Origin: Flavobacterium celericrescens
Lineage (GTDB): Bacteria > Bacteroidota > Bacteroidia > Flavobacteriales > Flavobacteriaceae
Length of the DNA: 64,000 nucleotides
NCBI RefSeq assembly: GCF_011392075.1
Contig: NZ_JAAJBV010000006.1
Location: 124,001 to 188,000, forward strand
Direction of reading: 5' to 3'
Shown here: positions 1-9,105 of the stretch, piece after piece
How the letters are laid out: the number at the start of each line of letters is the position of its first letter
Numbering within the stretch: position 1 is the stretch's first letter
Position numbers and translations under genes: made by a program
The notes under the pieces: generated by a model
The model's database searches: none
Told to the model about the DNA's origin: nothing
What the model saw: the letters and a program-made list of their open reading frames with translations, nothing else

Positions 1-21
1 ATCATATCAAAAACAAAACTC

Positions 22-50
22 TATCGATTAAATGATGTCTTTTATCGATA
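22..50 (-). terminator. possible terminator hairpin of the leftward operon
   Basis: An inverted repeat with 11-nt arms and one mismatch (22-32 and 40-50, core ATCGAT) and a 7-nt loop lies past the stop codon of the last leftward gene. On the minus strand it is followed by a T-rich stretch (AGTTTTGTTTTTTG). The arms are AT-rich, so the hairpin would be weak. The rest of positions 1-89 holds nothing else recognisable. Confidence 0.4.
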
Positions 51-89
51 AATTACACATAATAATACCCAATTGTTACAAATAACTTA

Positions 90-893
90 TTAAAACCTGT
101 TATCACCATCCAACATTCTACCCAAACCACCTAACAGACTCCCTTCTTCTCTACTACCTCCTCCTGCTTTTGGAGCTGAAGCTATTATTCTATCTGCTAA
201 ACGAGTAAACGGTAAAGATTGAATATAAACTATCCCTGGACCACGCAAAGTTGCAAAGAAAATTCCTTCTCCTCCGAAGATTGTATTTTTGATACCTCCT
301 ACAAATTCAATATCATAATCAACATCTTTGGTAAACCCTACTAAACAACCTGTATCAACTCGTAATAATTCGCCAGCTTGCAATTCTTTTTTTGCTAAAG
401 TTCCTCCTGAATGTACAAAAGCCATACCGTCTCCTTCAATCTTTTGCATGATAAAACCTTCCCCACCAAACAAACCTGTTCCTAATTTTTTAGAAAATTC
501 AATTCCTACAGCAACACCTTTAGCAGCGCATAAAAAAGAATCTTTTTGACAAATAAACTTTCCTCCAAATTGTTGCAAATCAATAGGAACAATTTTTCCA
601 GGATAAGGAGAAGCGAAAGATACTTTTCTTTTTCCCATATCAATATTTTGATAGGCAGTCATAAACAAACTTTCACCCGTTAAAACACGCTTTCCTGCCG
701 ATAAAAGTTTTCCGAAAATTCCAGATTGTTGATCTTGACTATCATCACCAAAAATAGTTTCCATCTTGATGCCGTTTTCCATCATCATGAAACTTCCTGC
801 TTCAGCAACAACAACTTCTTGTGGGTCTAATTCAATTTCAACATATTGCATTTCCTCACCATAAATATGGTAATCTATTTCATGTGCTTTCAT
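90..893 (-). CDS. TIGR00266/AIM24 family protein
   Basis: 267-residue protein of the AIM24 (TIGR00266) family, a beta-rich fold found widely in bacteria and related to a yeast mitochondrial protein; no biochemical activity is firmly assigned. Family hallmarks are the N-terminal block ending in [11 protein letters not shown], the repeated glycine-rich stretches ([12 protein letters not shown] and [17 protein letters not shown]) and the C-terminal Gly/Ser/Arg-rich tail. No signal peptide or membrane segment is visible. The start is an ATG at 893. It is the last gene of the leftward run, 69 nt after the SDR gene, so it may be co-transcribed or have its own promoter (I see no clean TAnnTTTG box). 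The family call is firm; the function is unknown. Confidence 0.85.
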   Translation of the reverse strand: MKAHEIDYHIYGEEMQYVEIELDPQEVVVAEAGSFMMMENGIKMETIFGDDSQDQQSGIFGKLLSAGKRVLTGESLFMTAYQNIDMGKRKVSFASPYPGKIVPIDLQQFGGKFICQKDSFLCAAKGVAVGIEFSKKLGTGLFGGEGFIMQKIEGDGMAFVHSGGTLAKKELQAGELLRVDTGCLVGFTKDVDYDIEFVGGIKNTIFGGEGIFFATLRGPGIVYIQSLPFTRLADRIIASAPKAGGGSREEGSLLGGLGRMLDGDNRF

Positions 894-962
894 ATTCTAT
901 AATTCTATTTTAGATTTACTAATATGTCGTTCACGAAAAACAAAAGTTACTAAAAATTAAAA

Positions 963-1781
963 TTATTTAAGCGTATATTTTCTTATTAAGCTATTAAACA
1001 TACGATAGCCTAAACCTCTTCTAAGAAATTTCATCAAATTTGCATCAAAACCAATGGTATATCTTCTAAATTTTTTATTGGGATTCTCGGCAATCTCATA
1101 TAATTTTTCAGTAATCAATGGGGTGAGATTTGTGTTTTTATTTGATTTTTTTTGAAGTAAATCAGTTACTTTTTTCATTAAATCATTATAAGACTTGATT
1201 GCAGTAGCTGGGCATTTTGTAACATTTTTTTGAAAAGAAGTTGGTGCATTCCCAAACTGAACAGTACAAACTCTAATATTCAAATCATATAATTCATAAG
1301 CCATACATTCTGAAAAACTTTCAACCGCTTGTTTTGTAGAATGATAAAAACTACCCAAAGGCAAATTAACCAACCCCGCTATAGATGAAATATTAATAAA
1401 AAGTCCGCTTTTCTGGGCTCTAAAAACTGGGATAAACGCTCTACAAACCTTTACAACACCTAACCAATTAATAGCAACAATAGCATCAATTTTTTCATCT
1501 TCAGAAAGTTCTACAAAACTTCTATAACCTATTCCGGCGTTATTAATAATTACATCAATTTTAGCATTTTCTTGCATTATTTTTAATCTAGCAAGTTCGA
1601 TACTTTCTGAACTTGTAACATCTAATTCATAGCATTTGATGTTGGGATAATTATTCAAATCCATTGCTTCCTTCAAGGATAGCATTGTAGCTAATACGTC
1701 CCAACCTTTTTCCGCAAAAAAAAGGGCTGTTTGTTTTCCTATTCCACTAGCTGCTCCAGTGATTAATACTGTTTTTTTCAA
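963..1781 (-). CDS. SDR family NAD(P)-dependent oxidoreductase
   Basis: 272-residue classical short-chain dehydrogenase/reductase. The cofactor-binding TGxxxGIG motif is at residues 8-15, NNAG at 80-83, the catalytic serine at 132/133 and the YxxxK motif at Tyr146-Lys150, so the enzyme should be active. The substrate cannot be told from sequence. The basic, hydrophobic C-terminus (about residue 245 onward) may touch the membrane. The start codon is TTG (1781), 10 nt after the mtgA stop, and no ATG is better placed: the nucleotide-binding strand begins immediately after this codon. It sits in a close-packed leftward operon with mtgA, a FAD oxidoreductase, a DedA protein and a symporter. Confidence 0.85.
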   Translation of the reverse strand: MKKTVLITGAASGIGKQTALFFAEKGWDVLATMLSLKEAMDLNNYPNIKCYELDVTSSESIELARLKIMQENAKIDVIINNAGIGYRSFVELSEDEKIDAIVAINWLGVVKVCRAFIPVFRAQKSGLFINISSIAGLVNLPLGSFYHSTKQAVESFSECMAYELYDLNIRVCTVQFGNAPTSFQKNVTKCPATAIKSYNDLMKKVTDLLQKKSNKNTNLTPLITEKLYEIAENPNKKFRRYTIGFDANLMKFLRRGLGYRMFNSLIRKYTLK

Positions 1782-1791
1782 TAGACTTTTT

Positions 1792-2523
1792 TTAATAATC
1801 CAGTTTTATCATTGGAATATAGCGTGAAATTTTTGCCTTTCTTCGGTTGATATATGATGATGAATTTGATGCTTTATATTTTCTTGGATTAGGCAAAATG
1901 GCTGCAATTCCAGCGGCTTCATATCGTGTTAAATTTGCGGCATCTTTACGAAACCAATGTTTGGCTGCGGCTTCTGCTCCATAAACTCCATCACCCATTT
2001 CAATACTATTCAGATAAACTTCCATGATTCGTTTTTTACCCCAAATCAATTCAATCAAAACAGTATAATAGGCTTCTAAAGCTTTACGAACATAGCTTCT
2101 CCCTTGCCATAAAAAAACATTTTTTGCCGTTTGTTGCGAAATAGTGCTTCCTCCTTTTATTTTTTTTCCTTTTTGATTACTCTTATAGGCTTTTTGCATA
2201 GCTTCAAAATCAAAACCCCAATGGTCTAAAAAGCGTCCATCTTCGCTAGCAATTACGGCTTTTTGAAGATTTAAAGATATTTCTTCAATAGGAACCCATT
2301 CATGACTACATGTCATTTCCTTTCCTTCTTTCTTATGCTCCATTGCTCTAATTCCCATTAGTGGCGTAAAAGGCACTGGGACAAATTTGAATAATAAAAC
2401 TAATAAAAAACTAATAATATTAAACCAAAGAAAAGTTAACCAAATAAAACGAACTATTCTTTGACCTGTAGTTCGTTTTACAGGTTTTTTTGCGGTTTTA
2501 TTTTGTGTTGATTTTTTTGCCAT
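1792..2523 (-). CDS. mtgA: monofunctional peptidoglycan transglycosylase
   Basis: 243-residue GT51 glycosyltransferase that polymerises lipid II into glycan strands at the outer face of the inner membrane. It has a basic cytoplasmic N-terminus, one membrane anchor at about residues 24-48, then the catalytic domain. Visible GT51 motifs are SEDGRFLDHWGFD with the catalytic glutamate at 94, GGSTISQQTAKN at 124-135, and the KKRIMEVYLNSIEMG block around 163-177. No transpeptidase domain follows, so it is the monofunctional type and of usual length. It starts 3 nt after the FAD oxidoreductase gene and is followed after 10 nt by the SDR gene. The start is ATG 2523. Confidence 0.95.
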   Translation of the reverse strand: MAKKSTQNKTAKKPVKRTTGQRIVRFIWLTFLWFNIISFLLVLLFKFVPVPFTPLMGIRAMEHKKEGKEMTCSHEWVPIEEISLNLQKAVIASEDGRFLDHWGFDFEAMQKAYKSNQKGKKIKGGSTISQQTAKNVFLWQGRSYVRKALEAYYTVLIELIWGKKRIMEVYLNSIEMGDGVYGAEAAAKHWFRKDAANLTRYEAAGIAAILPNPRKYKASNSSSYINRRKAKISRYIPMIKLDY

Positions 2524-2526
2524 TTT

Positions 2527-3639
2527 TTAAACTAAATCTGCTAATTCTTGACCAACTAAACTACCTATAGCCACACCCATTCCTCCCATTCTTACACCAC
2601 AATAAACGTGATTTGAAAGTTGCTCTACTATTGGTTTTTTATGAGCTCCAATTCCCATTGTTCCACTCCAACGATGTTCTACTTCAAAATTGATATTAGG
2701 CAAAATTACTGTTTTTAATAATTCTTCCAATCTGTTTTGAATTAATTCAGTTGTATCGTGTGAAGTTGTAGTCTCGCCATAAAAATCTAAATTTCTCCCT
2801 CCACCAAAAAGAATTCTATCGTTAATATTTCTAAAATAATAATAACCCTTATCTAAATGAAAAGTACCTTTGATATCTAAATTTGGGATAGGTTTGGTGA
2901 TTAAAACTTGTGCTCTTGCAGGCTTTACTTGATTATTAGTCAACTGCGCTGCAAAACCATTTGTAGTGAATAACAATTTATTAGTTTTAAAAGAGATTTC
3001 ATTGGTGACCACCTCAACATTATCGTTTAGCTCTTGAAAACTTGTTACGGTTTGGCTATTTAAGATAAGAATATTATTTTCATGAGCTTTTCTCAACAAA
3101 GCTTGCATCATATTTCCAGTATCAATTTGTGCTTCAAAAGGATTGAAAATTAGATACTCGAATATATTATCAAAATTAAAGCGGTCAACTTCTTTTGAAA
3201 ATACATCTGTTTTAAAAAGCGGTTTTAAGATATCATTTATAAAAGGCATTTTTTGAACACACTCATTATAAAAAGATTCATCTTCTTTTAGAAATAATTC
3301 ATAACCACCATAAGGTTTCAAATCAATTACCGAATCGCCAAGATTTTTTCGAAGCAATTGCAATCCTGCATACCTTTTTTGAACCAGTTGAATAACTTCT
3401 TCTTCAGTATGTGTTTTTAAATCATCTATAATTTCAGATACACTACCAAAGCAAGCAAAACCGGCATTTTTTGTGCTGGCTCCTTGTGGCAAAACTCCTT
3501 TTTCGAGAATTAAAATTTTAGCCAAAGGAAATCGTTCGCGTAAAGCTAATGCTGTATGTAAACCAACAATTCCACTACCAACAATAGTGTAATCTACATT
3601 AGTAAACCAATTTTTTATTTCCCAATAACTGAGTTGCAT
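2527..3639 (-). CDS. FAD-dependent oxidoreductase (DAO/glycine-oxidase-like)
   Basis: 370-residue flavoenzyme of the D-amino-acid oxidase fold. The dinucleotide-binding GSGIVG motif is at residues 21-26, followed by a family-typical substrate domain and a C-terminal FAD-contact stretch (CGVRMGGMGVAIGSLVGQ). Such enzymes oxidise secondary or primary amines such as amino acids, N-methyl amino acids or glycine, but the substrate here is unknown. No signal peptide is present, so it is probably cytoplasmic. It overlaps the upstream DedA gene by one base and lies two genes from an amino acid/dicarboxylate symporter, which fits (as inference) use of an imported amino acid. Confidence 0.88.
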   Translation of the reverse strand: MQLSYWEIKNWFTNVDYTIVGSGIVGLHTALALRERFPLAKILILEKGVLPQGASTKNAGFACFGSVSEIIDDLKTHTEEEVIQLVQKRYAGLQLLRKNLGDSVIDLKPYGGYELFLKEDESFYNECVQKMPFINDILKPLFKTDVFSKEVDRFNFDNIFEYLIFNPFEAQIDTGNMMQALLRKAHENNILILNSQTVTSFQELNDNVEVVTNEISFKTNKLLFTTNGFAAQLTNNQVKPARAQVLITKPIPNLDIKGTFHLDKGYYYFRNINDRILFGGGRNLDFYGETTTSHDTTELIQNRLEELLKTVILPNINFEVEHRWSGTMGIGAHKKPIVEQLSNHVYCGVRMGGMGVAIGSLVGQELADLV

Positions 3640-4331
3640 TATTCTTTAATATTTTCAGTTTTTCTTTTCGCTTTAATTGCTTTCATTATTAGAGGAAATG
3701 AAGTTACTGCAATTAAAATCAATATAATTGTTTCAATATGTTTTTTCAAATCGATACCAAATTCATCATTAAAAAAACCATATAGATAATGTCCTGCAAA
3801 AACTAGTAGAAATGACCACAACAGCGAACTCAACACATTGTAGAACATAAATTTACTTTTTGGCATGTGCACAATTCCTGCAATGATAGGTACAAAGGTG
3901 CGCACAATGGGTAAAAAACGCGCAAAAATAATAGCAACCCCTCCATGCTTTTCAAAGAAAGCTTGAGATTCAAACAAATATTTCTTTTTAAAGAAAAAAC
4001 TATCTTCTTTATTGTATAAAAATTGTCCGCTTGTGGCACCAAACCAATAACCAAAAATATTTCCTAACGTAGCAGCCGCAGCAATTAATAGCGATAAAAT
4101 AGTTACATTAGAAAAATCGCTTGGAATCATAAAAAAAGTCTCAACTAACTCTCGACTGTAAATTCCAGAAAGAAAAAGCAAACTATCACCTGGTAAAAAG
4201 AAACCTGCAAACAAGCCAGTTTCGGCAAAAACAATGAACAACACCATGTAAATCCCAATAGGAATTCCTCCAACTTCCATAGTAATATAGAATTCAGGAT
4301 TAAAAAGTTTGGTCCAATGAAAATCGTTCAT
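3639..4331 (-). CDS. DedA family membrane protein
   Basis: 230-residue polytopic inner-membrane protein of the DedA/VTT (SNARE-associated) family. The diagnostic stretch FARFLPIVRTFVPIIAGIVH carries the conserved R..P..R and P..AG residues that mark the re-entrant loops. The acidic G-x-F-x-P-GD-type stretch (FAGFFLPGDSLLF) is near residue 45. Family members take part in lipid-carrier recycling (undecaprenyl phosphate or phospholipid flipping) and in membrane-potential homeostasis. Placement with mtgA in one operon fits a cell-envelope role. It starts with ATG at 4331, 2 nt after the symporter stop. Confidence 0.92.
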   Translation of the reverse strand: MNDFHWTKLFNPEFYITMEVGGIPIGIYMVLFIVFAETGLFAGFFLPGDSLLFLSGIYSRELVETFFMIPSDFSNVTILSLLIAAAATLGNIFGYWFGATSGQFLYNKEDSFFFKKKYLFESQAFFEKHGGVAIIFARFLPIVRTFVPIIAGIVHMPKSKFMFYNVLSSLLWSFLLVFAGHYLYGFFNDEFGIDLKKHIETIILILIAVTSFPLIMKAIKAKRKTENIKE

Positions 4332-4333
4332 TT

Positions 4334-5566
4334 TTATTCTTCTATTTTAGTTTCCCATTTATCAATAGCTGCTGTTGAAAGGGCGTTTCCTAATACATTT
4401 GTCATACTACGCGCCATATCACAAAAATGGTCAATTGGCAATATTAAAGCAATTCCTTCTGGTGGAATTCCAAACATTGCACAAGTAGCTACAACAACAA
4501 TCAACGAAGCTCTTGGTACTCCAGCAACTCCTTTACTAGTCAACATTAACACCAACAACATAGTTAATTGTTCTCCTAAAGACATATCAATTCCATAAAC
4601 TTGAGCAATAAAAATACTTGCAAAAGTCATATACATCATACTGCCATCTAAGTTAAACGAATAACCCAATGGCAAAGTAAACGAAACAATTTTGGGTTGG
4701 CAGCCAAAACGCTCTAATTCTTCTACCATTTTTGGAAAAACAGCTTCACTACTGGTAGTTGAAAAAGCAATTAACAATGGACTCTTAATTCGCTCTAACA
4801 AGACCAATAAACGTTTTCCTAATATCAAATAACCCACAGTAAGTAATATTACCCAAAGTGCTAAAATTCCAACAAAAAAGGCTCCTAAATATTTAGCATA
4901 TAAAGTAAAAACTTCAAATCCATGTTTGGCAATTGCACTTGCTACGGCACCCAAAACACCAAGTGGAGCTGTCCACATAATATATGTTACCATTTTCAAA
5001 ACTACATGAGACACAGTATCTAAAAGTTTTAAAACAGGTTTTGCTTCTTTCTTACTAAAAGCAGCCAAAGCCACTCCAAATAAGATTGAAAAAATTACAA
5101 TTTGTAAAATTTCATTAGTAGCCAAAGCTTCAAATAAACTTTTAGGAATTACATGTTTGACAAACTCTTCTAATGAAAATCCTTTTGAATTTTCGACTAA
5201 TTCAGAAGCACTTGAAGTATCATCTAACTTAATTGTTGTTCCTTTTCCTGGTGCAAAAAAGTTTACCAAAACCATTCCAAGAAGCAACGAAATCAATGAA
5301 GCCGAAATAAACCAAGCCATCGCTTTTCCTCCTACTCTTCCTACCATTTTCATATCGCCCATTTTGGCAATTCCAACTACTAAAGTGGAAAACACTAATG
5401 GTGCAATAATCATTTGCACTAAACGGATAAATATTGTTCCTAACAGTTTAATATTTTTTGAAAAAGATTCAATCGCGTCTGGAAACTGATAATGTACAAT
5501 TCCTCCTAAAGCAACGCCAATGACTAGCGATACAATGATTAATATAAATAGTTTATTGTTCTTCAC
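4334..5566 (-). CDS. dicarboxylate/amino acid:cation symporter
   Basis: 410-residue DAACS (GltP/DctA) family secondary transporter, probably importing glutamate, aspartate or C4-dicarboxylates with Na+ or H+. Visible signatures are the serine-rich AFSTTSSEAVFP hairpin, the NLDGSMMY motif, and TSKGVAGVPRAS in the second hairpin loop, with about eight hydrophobic segments. The start is GTG at 5566, followed directly by KNNKLFI and the first membrane helix; there is no upstream ATG. It is the first gene of the leftward operon, and the 83-bp spacer to the divergent peptidase must contain the promoters of both. I see only weak -7-like sequences there. Confidence 0.93.
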   Translation of the reverse strand: MKNNKLFILIIVSLVIGVALGGIVHYQFPDAIESFSKNIKLLGTIFIRLVQMIIAPLVFSTLVVGIAKMGDMKMVGRVGGKAMAWFISASLISLLLGMVLVNFFAPGKGTTIKLDDTSSASELVENSKGFSLEEFVKHVIPKSLFEALATNEILQIVIFSILFGVALAAFSKKEAKPVLKLLDTVSHVVLKMVTYIMWTAPLGVLGAVASAIAKHGFEVFTLYAKYLGAFFVGILALWVILLTVGYLILGKRLLVLLERIKSPLLIAFSTTSSEAVFPKMVEELERFGCQPKIVSFTLPLGYSFNLDGSMMYMTFASIFIAQVYGIDMSLGEQLTMLLVLMLTSKGVAGVPRASLIVVVATCAMFGIPPEGIALILPIDHFCDMARSMTNVLGNALSTAAIDKWETKIEE

Positions 5567-5649
5567 GGTACTCTATATTTTAGTTTGTGAAAATACTTAT
5601 ATTTTTTTAAAAAAGTACTACATTTAGCATCGTTTTAAATATAATCGGT

Positions 5650-7563
5650 ATGAAAAAATACATTTTTCTCATTTTCAGCATGATAACCATGAGTACATTA
5701 GCACAGCAAAACCTAACTCCAGAAACTTTATGGCAATTAGGAAGAGTAACGCCTTTAGGAATTTCAAAAGATGGAAAGCTATTGGTTTATAAAGTAGGAA
5801 TACCTTCTATCGAAGAAAACAAAATCAACTTTAAATATTACACCATTCCGGTTCAAGGGGGAAATGCTACTTTAGTGGAAGATTACAAATCGTTATTGTC
5901 TGACAAGAATGTTTCTCCTGATGGAAAACATTTATTATCTTCTCAAGAAGTTAAAGTAGAAAAATTATTAGGAAAAGACCATTATCCAGAATTATCAAAA
6001 ACAACAGCACAAGTTTATACCGGTTTAGATTACCGTCATTGGGATACTTGGAATGATGGCACCCATAATCATGTTTTTTACAGCACTCTAGGTTCGGAAA
6101 CAGAAAAAGTATTACCTCCAGTTGATATTATGCCAAACGAACCTTATGATGCGCCTCAAAAACCTTTTGGTGGTGATGAAGATTATATTTGGTCACCCGA
6201 TGGATCAAAAATAATATACGTTTGTAAAAAGAAAGCCGGGACTGCTTATGCAACCAGCACCAACACAGATTTATACGAATATGATTTAGCAACAAAAACC
6301 ACAAAAAATCTTACTGAAAGCAATTTAGGTTACGATACGCATCCGATTTTTTCACCAAAAGGCGATTTGTCTTGGTTACAAATGAAACGTGATGGTTTTG
6401 AAGCCGATAAAAACGATATTATTGTTCGTCATAAAGGAATGGACATCAATTTAACTGCTGGTTGGGACGGAACTGTGGATAGTTTTACTTGGAGTGCAGA
6501 TGGGAAAAAAGTGTATTTCATTGCTCCAATCAAAGGAACAAAACAACTTTTTGAAGTTAATTTTCCGGGGTTAACAAAAATTGCGATTAGAGTAACTCAA
6601 TTAACTGATGGTGATTTTGATGTGAATGGAATTGTTGGTTTTTCAGGAACTTCAGTTTTAGTTACCAAAACAACACACAATATGGCAACAGAAGTGTTTT
6701 CATATGATCTAAAAACAAAATCTTGGAAACAAATTACACACGTAAATGATGAAGCATATTCAAAAATTGCAAAATGTACTTCCGAAAAACGATGGGTAAC
6801 TACAACAGATGGTAAAAAAATGTTGGTTTGGGTAATTTTACCTCCAAATTTTGACAAAACTAAAAAATACCCAACCCTTTTATACTGCCAAGGCGGGCCA
6901 CAAAGCGCATTAACGCAATATTATTCGTTTCGTTGGAATTTTCAATTGATGGCATCGCAAGGTTACATTATCGTGGCGCCAAACCGAAGAGGAATGCCAG
7001 GACATGGAACGGCTTGGAACGAGCAAATTTCTGGTGATTGGGGCGGACAAGTGATGGATGATTATTTAGCAGCAATTGATGACGTAGCAAAAGAATCTTA
7101 TGTTGACAAAACACGTTTAGGGGCTGTTGGCGCGAGTTATGGCGGATATTCTGTATTTCAATTAGCTGGAATTCACAAAAATCGTTTCAAAACATTCATT
7201 TCACATTGTGGCATTTTCAATACAGAAAGTATGTATGGAACTACAGAAGAAGTGTTCTTTACAAATTGGGATTCAGGTGGCGCGTATTGGGAAAAAGATA
7301 ATGTTACAGCACAAAAAACATATAACGAATTCAACCCAATTAAGTTAATAAACAATTGGAATACACCAATTTTAATTATCCAAGGCGGAAAAGATTACCG
7401 TGTACCAATTGGACAAGGACAAGAAGCTTTTCAAGCGGCACAATTAAAAGGAATAAAAAGTAAATTCTTGTTGTTCCCAGATGAAAACCATTGGGTATTA
7501 AAACCACAAAATGCGTTAGTTTGGCAAAAAGAATTTTTTGGTTGGTTGAAAGAAACGCTTTAA
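5650..7563 (+). CDS. S9 family prolyl-oligopeptidase-type serine peptidase
   Basis: 637-residue secreted peptidase. A signal peptide (residues 1-18, ending LAQ) is followed by a beta-propeller with TolB/WD40-like blades (DGSKIIYV, SADGKKVYFI) and a C-terminal alpha/beta-hydrolase domain. The catalytic triad is visible: Ser496 in GASYGGYS, Asp582 in GGKDYRVP and His614 in DENHW. The family cleaves short peptides, often releasing dipeptides, and the protein is expected in the periplasm. It is transcribed alone; the downstream spacer is an inverted tandem-repeat element. It is distinct from the DPP-IV-like paralogue at 14939, being shorter and lacking the WVYEEE motif. Confidence 0.92.
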   Translation: MKKYIFLIFSMITMSTLAQQNLTPETLWQLGRVTPLGISKDGKLLVYKVGIPSIEENKINFKYYTIPVQGGNATLVEDYKSLLSDKNVSPDGKHLLSSQEVKVEKLLGKDHYPELSKTTAQVYTGLDYRHWDTWNDGTHNHVFYSTLGSETEKVLPPVDIMPNEPYDAPQKPFGGDEDYIWSPDGSKIIYVCKKKAGTAYATSTNTDLYEYDLATKTTKNLTESNLGYDTHPIFSPKGDLSWLQMKRDGFEADKNDIIVRHKGMDINLTAGWDGTVDSFTWSADGKKVYFIAPIKGTKQLFEVNFPGLTKIAIRVTQLTDGDFDVNGIVGFSGTSVLVTKTTHNMATEVFSYDLKTKSWKQITHVNDEAYSKIAKCTSEKRWVTTTDGKKMLVWVILPPNFDKTKKYPTLLYCQGGPQSALTQYYSFRWNFQLMASQGYIIVAPNRRGMPGHGTAWNEQISGDWGGQVMDDYLAAIDDVAKESYVDKTRLGAVGASYGGYSVFQLAGIHKNRFKTFISHCGIFNTESMYGTTEEVFFTNWDSGGAYWEKDNVTAQKTYNEFNPIKLINNWNTPILIIQGGKDYRVPIGQGQEAFQAAQLKGIKSKFLLFPDENHWVLKPQNALVWQKEFFGWLKETL

Positions 7564-7564
7564 A

Positions 7565-7668
7565 AGTTCAAGAGCAAGAGCAAGTTCAAAAAACAAAATA
7601 GAAGCTGAAACAAGTTCAACTTGACAAAATTGAACTTGCTCTTGTAATTCACATTTACCTTGCCCTTG
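7565..7668. repeat. inverted arms of degenerate 6-nt tandem repeats
   Basis: The left arm holds four hexamers in phase (AGTTCA, AGAGCA, AGAGCA, AGTTCA at 7565-7588). The right arm holds seven in-phase hexamers of form NNNTTN (7627-7668, for example AACTTG, CTCTTG, ACCTTG, CCCTTG). A perfect 15-nt inverted repeat joins them (7575-7589 with 7630-7644). The right arm ends 3 nt before the proposed start of the HExxH protein. It is one of six spacers in this window with this architecture. Confidence 0.75.
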
Positions 7669-7671
7669 AAA

Positions 7672-8187
7672 ATGATGCCTTTTGAAGACATAAAGTTCAC
7701 TATAAAAACCTTTCACAAGCATGGCTTAACGAAAGAAGCGGCTTTATGGCTATTAAAAATATATCAAATTGAACATCCAAATTTTGCTGGTTTTGAATTT
7801 AGAGAAGCTGCAAAACCTGATTTTATTTTAATGACAACCGAAGGCGAAATTGGCAACCCTCAAATTATTAGAATTCCTGAAAACACTTTTGAATTTCCAT
7901 TAATTTTGATGCTTAATTTGCTCGCTCACGAAATGATGCACGTGAAGCAAAAATCGAAAGAAATTGCGCTACAAGATAAAAACGAGCGCGAATGGCAGGC
8001 TTATTATGAAATGTTGTTTCACAAAGAATTTCCATTGGTTCCAATAGCAACTGTGTATCATCAAAAATTTTTTGCTGAAAAAGCTATGATCTATTACAAT
8101 CGCTCTGAAAAAGAAGCTAATCCATTGCGATTAAAGTATGAAGCACAAAAAAAAGAAATTGAGGAATTGATAGTAAAATTAGAATAA
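7672..8187 (+). CDS. hypothetical protein with HExxH metallopeptidase-like motif
   Basis: 171 residues counted from ATG 7672 (a second ATG follows directly; a TTG at 7660 would extend it by four residues but lies inside the repeat arm). It has no signal peptide. A single HEMMH motif (His86-Glu87...His90) in a helix preceded by LILMLNLLA suggests a zinc-binding site like those of gluzincin peptidases, and the later glutamates (EKEANPLRLKYEAQ) could supply a third ligand. I do not recognise a named family. The gene ends exactly where the convergent GHMP kinase gene ends, with no terminator between them. Confidence 0.7.
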   Translation: MMPFEDIKFTIKTFHKHGLTKEAALWLLKIYQIEHPNFAGFEFREAAKPDFILMTTEGEIGNPQIIRIPENTFEFPLILMLNLLAHEMMHVKQKSKEIALQDKNEREWQAYYEMLFHKEFPLVPIATVYHQKFFAEKAMIYYNRSEKEANPLRLKYEAQKKEIEELIVKLE

Positions 8188-9105
8188 TTATTGCAACACC
8201 ATTTCTTCATAAGATAAAACTGTAGTGTATCCTTTTTGTAGAAAATAATCTTTTGGATTTTCTTTAGATAATACCATTACAAAATCACCACCCCAAGCCC
8301 CAAGACTTTTAACAACTCCTTTAAAATCTGGGAATAATTTTTCTTGAACCGTTTTGGTTTCTAAAACATCACTCATTATAATTTCGTGCTGTTCCATTAA
8401 TTTGGCAAATTCTTTCCCTTCTTTGCAGTCAATTGCTTGGTAAGTAATAGTGTTTATTTTTGAAATTATTTTTCCAGTTTTATGACGTTGGGTCAAATAA
8501 TTTGAAATAGCCGATTTACTGCTTTGCTTCTGATTCAAATACACAAAATGAATGTTTTCTTTAAATTGTGGATTAAAATGTATGGCTTTAAAATGTGGAA
8601 TTTCATTTTCTAATTGGTAAATAATAGGCAAATTAGTTTGTGCACAAGCTACATCATAACCGCTTCCGCCAAAGCTTTTGCTCAATAATTCAAAAGCATC
8701 TATTTGCAACCATTGTCCAATGTTGTTTATCAATGTTGAAGAAGTGCCTAACCCCCAAATTCTTGGAAAAGTTAAATGCGTTTCAATTTCATAGCCTTCT
8801 GTAGTTAAAAAATCAGGTTGTTGCATGAAAGCTTGATACAATATTTCTATTAAGGTGTTTTTTATCTTATCGTTTGTTTCGTTAAGTGATTTATTTTTTA
8901 TTTCCTCAAAAGTAATTGTATCTTGAAACCAAATTGTTTCATCGGCATCAAAACTTACCCATTTTATTAATTGATTGCTCCCTTTTTTTACAACAAGATT
9001 TTGTCCAAACCGAGTAGGAACAGCCAATGCTTTTGCACCATCAAGCACAACATATTCTCCTGTGAGCAATAATTTCCCGTTGCTGTAAAATGTTTGATTT
9101 TGCAT
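8188..9105 (-). CDS. GYDIA family GHMP kinase (mevalonate pathway)
   Basis: 305-residue GHMP-superfamily kinase of the Bacteroidota GYDIA type. The ATP-binding stretch WGLGTSSTL (family PxxxGLGSSxx) and the GGSGYDVACAQ block, for which the family is named, are clear, followed by a C-terminal GGDFVMVL motif. The family is thought to act in the mevalonate pathway (mevalonate or phosphomevalonate phosphorylation). Strong support comes from its 1-nt TAATG overlap with the HMG-CoA reductase gene, which implies translational coupling. The exact substrate is inferred, not shown. Confidence 0.88.
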   Translation of the reverse strand: MQNQTFYSNGKLLLTGEYVVLDGAKALAVPTRFGQNLVVKKGSNQLIKWVSFDADETIWFQDTITFEEIKNKSLNETNDKIKNTLIEILYQAFMQQPDFLTTEGYEIETHLTFPRIWGLGTSSTLINNIGQWLQIDAFELLSKSFGGSGYDVACAQTNLPIIYQLENEIPHFKAIHFNPQFKENIHFVYLNQKQSSKSAISNYLTQRHKTGKIISKINTITYQAIDCKEGKEFAKLMEQHEIIMSDVLETKTVQEKLFPDFKGVVKSLGAWGGDFVMVLSKENPKDYFLQKGYTTVLSYEEMVLQ

